From contig JBAWVO010000330.1 in the NCBI GenBank assembly GCA_037147235.1, positions 1 through 6,996 of the forward strand: a stretch of DNA of 6,996 nt, written 5' to 3'. Both the position numbers and the translations under genes were made by a program. Under the pieces are notes generated by a model. The model ran no database searches, had not been told where the DNA came from, and saw only the letters and a list, made by a program, of their open reading frames with translations. This document shows positions 1 to 4,897 of the stretch, piece after piece. This stretch comes from JANXQG01 sp037147235 (GTDB lineage: Bacteria; Planctomycetota; Planctomycetia; Pirellulales; Thermoguttaceae). The stretch's first letter is position 1, and every line of letters starts with the position of its first letter.

Positions 1-32
1 CACTGTTACCACGAAGATAAAAATTGTTCAGG

Positions 33-869
33 TTATTTTTGCGCGGTCGCTAAGCACTCCAGGAACCAGCCGAGCCAGCGTGTTAGGTTCACATCGCCAC
101 GCTGGGCGATCTCTAACTCTTGATAGTACTCCTTGCGTTCTGCCGCGATTTGCGATGACATACTGTAAAAACGATCTTTCGTCCCGTCGGCGCGAGCAAG
201 CGCCATATCGGTGATGGCGCGGGCGATGCGGCCGTTGCCGTCCTCGAAAGGATGGATCGTGACAAACCAAAAATGTGCGACTCCAGCCTTGATGACCGAA
301 TCCATGACGGCAGGCCTATTGAACCACTCGATAAAGTTCTTCATTTCCGATTCAAGCCGCTCAGCTTCCGGTGCCCTGAAATGAATTCTCTCATGTCCGA
401 TGGGGCCGGATACAACCTGCATTTCCCCAGCTTCCTCGGGACGCCATTTGCCGACGGCGATCTCCGTCATACCGCTGCGTCCGGTTGGGAACAACGATGC
501 GTGCCAAGCAAACAGACGTTCCTTAGTGAGTGGCGTGCTAAACTTCCCGGTCGCGTCAAGCATCATTTCGACGATGCCTTCAACATCGCGGCCAGCCTTC
601 GGAAGGCCCGCTCCATCCAGCCCAAGCCGACGGGCGATCGACGAACGAACCTCTTCGGGGTCAAGCGTTTCGCCCTCGATCGCGGACGACTTCACCACGT
701 CGCTTGTCAGCACGATGAGGCCTGCTTCGGCGCGCAGGTCGAAACCCAATGCCTCCATTTTGCCGAGGAGCCTTCCCTGCTTGTGCCTTACTGCTACTAG
801 GGGGGTGGCCAGGGAATCGCCATTCCAAATAAGTTCTGGCCAGCCTTCTGCTTCGTGGATATAGGGCAT
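33..869 (-). CDS. Fic family protein with N-terminal DUF4172 domain, likely lacking its C-terminal winged helix
   Basis: The 278-residue product belongs to the Fic/DOC superfamily, whose members usually transfer AMP from ATP to a hydroxyl of a target protein. The catalytic motif HPFEDGNGR is intact at about residues 206-214, with His206 the expected base. An inhibitory-type motif, SSAIEG (about 61-66, the [S/T]xxxE[G/N] pattern), lies N-terminal to it, so the enzyme is probably self-inhibited. The N-terminal 80 residues (EGWPELIW...GRLLGKMEALGFDL) look like DUF4172. I place the start at the ATG at 869. An upstream in-frame ATG at 914 lies between the -35 and -10 of a good promoter, so it cannot be the start of that transcript. 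No Shine-Dalgarno is visible. Relatives I recall are near 370 residues and continue past the WLGWFLECL region into a winged helix; here a TAA stops the protein there. Target protein unknown. Confidence 0.9.
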   Translation of the reverse strand: MPYIHEAEGWPELIWNGDSLATPLVAVRHKQGRLLGKMEALGFDLRAEAGLIVLTSDVVKSSAIEGETLDPEEVRSSIARRLGLDGAGLPKAGRDVEGIVEMMLDATGKFSTPLTKERLFAWHASLFPTGRSGMTEIAVGKWRPEEAGEMQVVSGPIGHERIHFRAPEAERLESEMKNFIEWFNRPAVMDSVIKAGVAHFWFVTIHPFEDGNGRIARAITDMALARADGTKDRFYSMSSQIAAERKEYYQELEIAQRGDVNLTRWLGWFLECLATAQK

Positions 870-966
870 ATTCACCGCATCCTTTGCGTTGATTATAACC
901 AATAATCGCCGCATGGCAAGCTATTCACCGCATAATGTGCGGCGAATGGGTCATCTAATCACCGCA
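870..966 (-). promoter_or_regulatory. Array of five TGCGGYGAWT boxes over the Fic promoter (putative operator)
   Basis: The 10-bp sequence TGCGGYGAWT occurs on the minus strand at 966-957, 932-923, 913-904 and 879-870, and on the plus strand at 938-947. The boxes at 923-932 and 938-947 form an inverted pair (ATTCACCGCA, 5-nt gap, TGCGGCGAAT; one mismatch). The minus-strand copies are 34, 19 and 34 bp apart. They sit upstream of the -35, in the -35/-10 spacer, and directly before the start codon. This is the layout of a repressor-controlled promoter. The repressor is not identified; autoregulation by a Fic protein with a winged helix is one possibility (inference). Confidence 0.65.
892..919 (-). 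promoter_or_regulatory. Sigma-70-type promoter of the Fic gene
   Basis: On the minus strand a -35 TTGCCA (919-914, five of six consensus bases) and a perfect -10 TATAAT (897-892) are separated by 16 bp. Transcription would begin near 885, leaving a leader of roughly 15 nt before the ATG at 869. One copy of the repeated 10-bp box lies inside the spacer, so occupancy would block polymerase. Confidence 0.6.
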
Positions 967-1134
967 CGAGGCCGGCGACCAAATGAGTATGTTTCCATAG
1001 TATCTGGAATTTGCCCCCCAGGGCTACGGCAGCACCGAAAACAGCTCGCCCTTGCAATCGTCACAAACGTGTAAATCATCCAGAGCAGATTGCCACTTGC
1101 GGCCGTAAGCTAAGATTGATCAAATAGACGGAGT

Positions 1135-1151
1135 TGACCACAGTGTGGTCA
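1135..1151. promoter_or_regulatory. Perfect 17-bp palindrome upstream of the first secreted-protein gene
   Basis: TGACCACA and TGTGGTCA flank a single G as perfect inverted arms. The element ends 38 bp before the ATG at 1190, in a stretch (967-1189) where I see no gene. Its size and symmetry fit a binding site for a dimeric regulator. It could also fold as RNA, but the one-base centre makes a stable hairpin loop less natural. No convincing -35/-10 pair was found around it. Confidence 0.4.
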
Positions 1152-1189
1152 GCTATCCTCCCCACACAGAACCGAAAGGTAAGCAAGAC

Positions 1190-2050
1190 ATGAACGCGTT
1201 CCGTCAATCCAGATTGGTGACGATCTTGATGGTGGCTTTCGTATTCAGCAGCCTGCTGGCCGCCGACAAATTCGTCGTGGGCGGCGAGTCGGGTGCCGCT
1301 GCACCGGCGGTCAGCGTCCCGACAACACAAAACGTGGCGGTCTCGGCGGCCAAGATTCGCAAACTTCGTGAAGAAACAGCGAAGGTGCCCCAAGTACTAC
1401 AGGACGGACCCAATGGCTGGAGCAAGAGTACCGTGAATCCCAATAAGGTCCTGGAGTTGTTCAAACCGCTGCGTCTTCGTAAAGGCTATGTGTTGCGAGC
1501 CTATCAATACAAAGAAGAGGGCAACGGCAATGGAGTCGTCTGGGCAATGCCGGTCGACGGGGAGTTTCCCGAGCCGAAAGACTGCCCAATTCTCGAAAAT
1601 CATCTGCTGAAGGCGCCAAAGCCGTCCGAGGCACTCGACGATGTGATGGAAGCGATCGAAGGCGACGGCACGCCATGGTCCTATCTGGCGGCATCCCTGC
1701 TGCGTCGCGAATTGTCGGATTTCGGCGCATTCTGGCACGGCTCCAATTGGAGCCTGCACTTCGTTCTCGATGAAGACCCATGGATGGCCGATCCGCCGAA
1801 GCCGGACGAGGCGGCATTGGATCGGCCCACGACCAAGGCAGTCGAGTGGACTTGGCTTGAAGAGGCGCCAAAAGATTGGCGTCCACGGGTCACCGTCGAA
1901 AACGATCGAGTAACCGTAACCTTATACACGTACTGCGGACTCGAAACACAACGTCTCTTCCGGTACACCGACACCTATAAGCCCGGCAAGCTACGGCCCA
2001 AGGTTGAGGAGAAGCCGATTGCCAAGGACGGGCCGGGTTACATGCGCTGA
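1190..2050 (+). CDS. Secreted protein of unknown function
   Basis: The product has 286 residues and I recognise no family. Residues 1-25 form a signal peptide: Arg5 and Arg8, a hydrophobic core, then LLAA, with cleavage expected near Ala24/Ala25. Just after it, KFVVGGESGA (27-36) matches the end of the repeated domain of the next gene (YKFVVGGEPGA), and the DNA matches too. The rest is soluble, rich in Trp, Pro and acidic residues, and looks globular (for example GNGNGVVWAMP, DDVMEAIEGDGTPWSYL, WSLHFVLDEDPW, TVTLYTYCGLETQ). The start at ATG 1190 is chosen because GAAAGG lies 10 nt upstream and the signal peptide follows at once; an in-frame GTG at 1145 lies inside a palindrome. The next gene starts 113 nt downstream on the same strand with a similar ribosome-binding site, so the two may be co-transcribed. 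Role unknown; export suggests the periplasm or cell surface. Confidence 0.8.
   Translation: MNAFRQSRLVTILMVAFVFSSLLAADKFVVGGESGAAAPAVSVPTTQNVAVSAAKIRKLREETAKVPQVLQDGPNGWSKSTVNPNKVLELFKPLRLRKGYVLRAYQYKEEGNGNGVVWAMPVDGEFPEPKDCPILENHLLKAPKPSEALDDVMEAIEGDGTPWSYLAASLLRRELSDFGAFWHGSNWSLHFVLDEDPWMADPPKPDEAALDRPTTKAVEWTWLEEAPKDWRPRVTVENDRVTVTLYTYCGLETQRLFRYTDTYKPGKLRPKVEEKPIAKDGPGYMR
1266..1297 (+). repeat. In-frame 32-nt fragment of the neighbouring gene's repeat domain
   Basis: This stretch differs at about two positions from the segment found in the three repeats of the next gene (2537-2568, 2882-2913, 3224-3255) and is read in the same frame. It encodes KFVVGGESGA directly after the signal peptide. 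A 27-nt core has one mismatch to two of those copies. The codon identity points to shared DNA rather than protein convergence. Confidence 0.75.
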
Positions 2051-2106
2051 ATCGCACATTCTTCGGCCGGGAACGGGCAAGGGTGATTTGCGAGAGTTCG
2101 ATGTCG

Positions 2107-2125
2107 CATCTCCCGCCGGGAGATG
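2107..2125 (+). other. Perfect 8-bp hairpin between the two secreted-protein genes
   Basis: CATCTCCC, loop GCC, GGGAGATG forms a perfect GC-rich stem in the 113-nt gap, 39 nt before the next ATG. No T-tract follows, so it is not a standard intrinsic terminator. It could be an RNA-processing or stability element in a shared transcript, a weak attenuator, or a protein-binding palindrome. The gap shows nothing else except the ribosome-binding site at 2149-2154. Confidence 0.45.
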
Positions 2126-2163
2126 GCTAGGTTGAGAGCGATTTATTAGAAAGGCACACGAAC

Positions 2164-3882
2164 ATGACTTCATTCCGAGCACTACGCTTTGTAGTACTTC
2201 TATCGCTGAGCCTCGGCTTCCCGATTGCATCGTTGGCCGTGGACAAGAACCAGGCATCGACGGACACAAATGCCGAAAAGGGCACACCGCACGCGGTCGA
2301 TGCCGGCATGGGCTATCCGACCGACGGCGGAGTCGGCATTCAGGCTGAGAAGCAGCCGGGCAGTTTCACAATCCCAAAAAATTCCACGGGCACGAAACTT
2401 CAGTACGAGTTTTTTAATCCCAAGTCGGGGCAAACACTGACGAAGCTAAACGGCAGGAACATCTACTCCACGACCGAGCATCGCTACATGGACGAGTTGG
2501 ACAAGGATCCAGACTTCCAGCTTCCGCCGGGCGACTACAAGTTCGTCGTGGGCGGCGAGCCGGGCGCCATGGGCAAACTGCGCTACACCACGGTGCCTTC
2601 CCCTGTCATAACGCCGCCGCCCAAGGGTGCCGTCCACACGGTCGATGCCGGCATGGGCTATCCGACCGACGGCGGAGTCGGCATCCAGGCCGAGAAGCAG
2701 CCGGGCAGTTTCACAATCCCCAAAAATTCCACGGGCACGAAACTTCAGTACGAGTTTTTTAATCCCAAGTCGGGGCAAACACTGACGAAGCTAAACGGCA
2801 GGAACATCTACTCCACGACCGAGCAACGCTACATGGACGAGTTGGACAAGGATCCGGACTTCCAGCTTCCGGCGGGTGACTACAAGTTCGTCGTGGGCGG
2901 CGAGCCGGGTGCCACAGGCAGGCTGAGCTTTACCACGGTGCCTTCCCCTGTCATAACGCCGCCCAAGGGTGCCATCCGCACGGTGGATGCCAGCATGGGC
3001 TACCCGACCGACGGCGGAGTCGGCATTCAGGCTGAGAAGCAGCCGGGCAGTTTCACAATCCCTAAGGGTTTCGCTGGCGCGAAATTTAAGTATGAGTTCT
3101 TCAATCCCAAGTCGGGGCAAACACTGACGAAGCTAAACGGCAGGAACATCTTCTCCCTTACCGAGCATCGCTACATGGACGAGTTGGACAATAACCCCGA
3201 TATTGAGCTTCCGGCGGGCGACTACAAGTTCGTCGTGGGCGGCGAGCCGGGTGCCACAGGCAGGCTGAGCTTTACCGAAGTGGCCTCTTCCGGCACGAAG
3301 CCGCCCAAGCCGCCTATTGACAAAACAAGAAGGCATGACCATTTTGCACCACCTGTCAACCCAATCCCAGGCTCCGATACGATTGCCGTAGACACCCTCA
3401 ATACCACTGCAACCGATCCGGTTGACGAGAAACGTGGCCCAGAGTTCGTCGATGATCCGGTACGAGCAGACGAACCGCCCCCGCCCCCACCGACGGTGCA
3501 AGAGGTCGGCCGGTGCCCATACTGCAATCAATATCATAACGTATCGCACACGGACGGCTCTTCGGGAATAACAAAGACTTTGCCACCCATATCAACAACA
3601 ACGAAGCCATGGCCGCCCGTATCGACAACAAGGAGTTCGCCGCCGCTGTGGCCAACGAAGACTTCGCCGCCACAGACGACAAAGAACGCACCGCCGTCGA
3701 TAACGCGGAGACCGCCGCCCACGCAGACAACGAAGAAAGCGCCGCCACCCACACAGACGACGAAGAACCCGCCGCAGCAACAGGCAACGAAGAAAGCGGG
3801 AACACCCTCGTTGGACAAGAATAAGCCGAATTACATCAAGAACGTGCTTCAGAATGGTGCCATTCAGAAGAAATCGAATTAA
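2164..3882 (+). CDS. Secreted protein with three near-identical domains and a Pro/Thr/Lys-rich tail
   Basis: The product has 572 residues and I recognise no family. Residues 1-25 are a signal peptide ending ASLA. Residues 45-159, 160-273 and 274-about 385 are three copies of one domain. It begins VDAGMGYPTDGGVGIQAEKQ, has the core YEFFNPKSGQTLTKLNGRNI, and ends in LPxGDYKFVVGGEPGA; the alternating hydrophobic pattern suggests a small beta-sandwich (inference). A linker with a PPPPPP run follows, then CPYCNQYHNVSH (451-462), then a basic Pro/Thr/Lys-rich tail and a Lys-rich C-terminus. GAAAGG lies 9 nt before the ATG and supports the start. The design suggests a cell-surface or envelope protein, with the repeats as binding or structural modules and the tail as a flexible spacer or wall-associated segment. 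It ends 8 nt from the convergent small gene at 3891. Confidence 0.85.
   Translation: MTSFRALRFVVLLSLSLGFPIASLAVDKNQASTDTNAEKGTPHAVDAGMGYPTDGGVGIQAEKQPGSFTIPKNSTGTKLQYEFFNPKSGQTLTKLNGRNIYSTTEHRYMDELDKDPDFQLPPGDYKFVVGGEPGAMGKLRYTTVPSPVITPPPKGAVHTVDAGMGYPTDGGVGIQAEKQPGSFTIPKNSTGTKLQYEFFNPKSGQTLTKLNGRNIYSTTEQRYMDELDKDPDFQLPAGDYKFVVGGEPGATGRLSFTTVPSPVITPPKGAIRTVDASMGYPTDGGVGIQAEKQPGSFTIPKGFAGAKFKYEFFNPKSGQTLTKLNGRNIFSLTEHRYMDELDNNPDIELPAGDYKFVVGGEPGATGRLSFTEVASSGTKPPKPPIDKTRRHDHFAPPVNPIPGSDTIAVDTLNTTATDPVDEKRGPEFVDDPVRADEPPPPPPTVQEVGRCPYCNQYHNVSHTDGSSGITKTLPPISTTTKPWPPVSTTRSSPPLWPTKTSPPQTTKNAPPSITRRPPPTQTTKKAPPPTQTTKNPPQQQATKKAGTPSLDKNKPNYIKNVLQNGAIQKKSN
2296..3318 (+). repeat. Three tandem coding repeats of about 342-345 nt, mosaic
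   Basis: The units are 2296-2640 (115 codons), 2641-2982 (114 codons; one codon lost in a run of CCG/CCC) and 2983-about 3318. By eye, units 1 and 2 differ at about 17 positions plus the 3-nt indel. Unit 3 is a patchwork. Its 3004-3062 is identical to unit 1 (2317-2375), where unit 2 differs twice. Its 3206-3276 matches unit 2 (2864-2934) with one mismatch, where unit 1 differs many times. Between these, 3063-3101 is diverged from both. Recent duplication followed by gene conversion or unequal crossing-over explains this. Confidence 0.9.
3577..3810 (+). repeat. Degenerate minisatellite encoding PPxxTTKx repeats
   Basis: Loose repeats of about 21-30 nt, clearest from 3700 on (CGAAGAA, CGCCGCC and ACAGAC blocks recurring), encode units such as TTKNAPPSI, TTKKAPPPTQ and TTKNPPQQQ. 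The protein here is almost only Pro, Thr, Lys, Arg and Ser, so it is extended and basic. The low-complexity DNA keeps several other frames open, which explains spurious overlapping ORFs there. Confidence 0.75.
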
Positions 3883-3890
3883 GCCCGGAA

Positions 3891-4073
3891 TCACGGAATC
3901 AGACTGGGCCGGGTGGCCCCGGGCCGCAGACTGGGGAAGGAAACGTACGTTCTTCCAGACCGCGATTGCTTCTCCTGAATGTCTCTGAACATGGCGTCCA
4001 GATCGTAGTTAAATCTCCGCGCATACTCCTCCCGAATCTGGTGAATTTCTGCGACAATCGGGTCTTCAATCAT
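3891..4073 (-). CDS. Small antitoxin-like protein coupled to the upstream gene
   Basis: The product has 60 residues: DPIVAEIHQIREEYARRF near the start, then NYDLDAMFRDIQEKQ, then a SGRTYVSFP tail. I recall short bacterial proteins of the same pattern (DPI-x-EEI-x-x-IREEYA-x-x-FNYDLDA), often beside toxin genes and annotated as hypothetical or antitoxin-like, but I cannot name a family with certainty. It looks like a charged amphipathic helix pair with no transmembrane segment. The start at ATG 4073 is fixed by a GAGGAG sequence 7 nt upstream and by the 8-nt overlap with the stop of the preceding gene, an arrangement typical of translational coupling. An upstream extension to 4172 would read through the neighbour's coding sequence and is not believed. 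The last dozen residues (SLRPGATRPSLIP) run into a GC-rich hairpin region and may be an unconserved extension. Confidence 0.75.
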   Translation of the reverse strand: MIEDPIVAEIHQIREEYARRFNYDLDAMFRDIQEKQSRSGRTYVSFPSLRPGATRPSLIP

Positions 4074-4536
4074 TTTTGTGCTCCTCAATCTTTTTCCAGC
4101 CGCTCCCCCGCACGGCCTCGATCTTGCCTGCAACTTCGCCGTTGCAAAGTGCCGCGATGAACTCGGTTTCATCGGCGTACAGGGCGTGGCTGAGGAACTT
4201 GACGGCCCAGTTGTGTTTCATGGGGCTAATCGTGAGGATTACCGCCCCGTGCTGGTGAGCTTCCCACATTTCGATGGCCGTGCCCATGGATGCCTCGGGA
4301 ATGAAGGCTAGGAGTACATCGACCTCGCGGCACATGAGGTTGTGGCGAAAGAAGACTTCCCGCCCGGTCAATTGATCGTAGTCCAGCGAAGTCTTGTGTT
4401 TGGCCAGAGGATCGTAGATTTCAGCACCCGGAAAATGTTCCTCCAGTAGTTGCGAGATGCGCTGACGGTAGTCCTGATCGTGCATGTGGTTCACCGTATG
4501 GGAACCTTGCATGATGCCGGCGATAAAAAAACGCAT
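4066..4536 (-). CDS. Nucleoside 2-deoxyribosyltransferase-like protein
   Basis: The 156-residue product has the pattern of the nucleoside 2-deoxyribosyltransferase fold: an N-terminal strand and glycine loop (MRFFIAGIMQGS), a middle block with Asp73 (CREVDVLLAFIP), the signature SMGTAIEMWEAH with Glu89 in the position of the catalytic glutamate, then a strand (GAVILTISP) as in the GTAxE...PVI pattern. Known members cleave or exchange the base of deoxynucleosides or deoxynucleotides; relatives of this fold include nucleotide N-glycosidases. The length is normal for the family (about 150-160). The start at ATG 4536 puts the first beta-strand at residue 2; an in-frame ATG at 4596 would add 20 residues of non-family sequence. 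No Shine-Dalgarno is seen. The gene overlaps the following small gene by 8 nt. The exact substrate is unknown: salvage, nucleotide clearance and a toxin or defence role are all open. Confidence 0.8.
   Translation of the reverse strand: MRFFIAGIMQGSHTVNHMHDQDYRQRISQLLEEHFPGAEIYDPLAKHKTSLDYDQLTGREVFFRHNLMCREVDVLLAFIPEASMGTAIEMWEAHQHGAVILTISPMKHNWAVKFLSHALYADETEFIAALCNGEVAGKIEAVRGSGWKKIEEHKND
4081..4086 (-). promoter_or_regulatory. Ribosome-binding site of the 60-residue protein, inside the upstream gene
   Basis: GAGGAG on the minus strand lies 7 nt before the ATG at 4073 and within the last codons of the deoxyribosyltransferase-like gene. It decides the start and supports translation of the two genes from one message. 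Confidence 0.7.
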
Positions 4537-4601
4537 GGAAAGATTGATAACCCGGGGAATATTGAAAAACCAGCGGCAATGGTCGATAATGGGCAACTGG
4601 C

Positions 4602-4615
4602 GTGGAAATTTCCAC
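4602..4615. promoter_or_regulatory. 14-bp perfect palindrome upstream of the deoxyribosyltransferase-like gene
   Basis: GTGGAAATTTCCAC reads the same on both strands, 65 bp upstream of the ATG at 4536. It could be an operator for a dimeric regulator. No clear -35/-10 pair was located beside it, so the role is open. Confidence 0.3.
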
Positions 4616-4695
4616 CGCCAAATGGTCCGTAATCGTACAGGAATCTATTTAGCATACGCACTTTTCCTTGCGAAACCAAGCAGGTGTTGATTGCC

Positions 4696-4714
4696 AAATC
4701 TGAAATCTGAAATC
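4696..4714. repeat. Short tandem repeat (AAATCTG)
   Basis: AAATCTG occurs twice in a row and is followed by AAATC. Similar TCAGATT and TCTGATTCTG pieces lie near 4808 and 4863. It belongs to the gene-free stretch 4537-4897. Confidence 0.5.
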
Positions 4715-4743
4715 CTCAATTTCCGAACCCTTCCATCAAAATG

Positions 4744-4859
4744 TTGACAGAAAAATAAGGGACAGAAAAATACCAGGAAAGGAAAATGGAGGAAAAGAAG
4801 ATCAAAATTCAGATTGGGTCTTCTTTTCCTCATTTTTCTGTCCCTCATTTTTCTGTCAA
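4744..4859. repeat. Long imperfect inverted repeat of GACAGAAAAAT units
   Basis: The outer arms 4744-4771 and 4832-4859 are complementary at 27 of 28 positions, each holding two GACAGAAAAAT units. The inner arms 4789-4801 and 4819-4831 are a perfect 13-bp match (GAGGAAAAGAAGA). The loop is 4802-4818, and the left side has a 17-nt bulge (4772-4788). I associate such ATTTTTCTGTC-type repeats with planctomycete intergenic DNA, from memory only. The strand asymmetry (purine-rich left arm, pyrimidine-rich right arm) is strong. No transposase is nearby, so this is a miniature or REP-like repeat at most. It lies 38 bp before the peptidase start. Confidence 0.8.
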
Positions 4860-4897
4860 AGACTCTGATTCTGAACCCAGCCCCCTCCCCCTTTCTT

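Noticed and set aside
252..864. Two long plus-strand open frames (252-800 and 400-864) opposite the Fic gene
   Set aside because: The minus strand encodes an unmistakable Fic protein with its catalytic motif; these are antisense shadows with arbitrary composition.
870..914. In-frame ATG at 914 as the Fic start
   Set aside because: It lies between the -35 and -10 of the likely promoter, and the 15 added residues do not resemble the family's N-terminus.
889..1074. 61-codon plus-strand frame in the Fic upstream region
   Set aside because: It runs through the operator array, has no ribosome-binding site and shows no protein-like pattern.
1397..1974. Minus-strand frames opposite the first secreted protein
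   Set aside because: They are shadows of a gene with a signal peptide and ribosome-binding site; their composition is Arg/Pro/Ser-rich as expected for antisense of GC-rich coding DNA.
2296..3318. CRISPR array or mobile-element repeats
   Set aside because: The repeats are coding, in frame, about 114 codons long and contiguous without spacers.
2446..3549. Repeated minus-strand frames starting MPRLGI opposite the triplicated domain
   Set aside because: They recur only because the plus-strand domain is repeated; the plus strand has the signal peptide and ribosome-binding site.
3534..3824. Overlapping frames in the low-complexity tail, including an acidic 71-codon plus-strand frame (3609-3824)
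   Set aside because: Repetitive DNA poor in stop codons keeps several frames open; none has a start signal, and the secreted protein's own frame continues through.
3906..3925. GC-rich inverted repeats as a terminator for the 2164-3882 gene
   Set aside because: GGGCC/GGCCC arms are only 5 bp, lie within the convergent small gene and have no T-tract; support is too weak.
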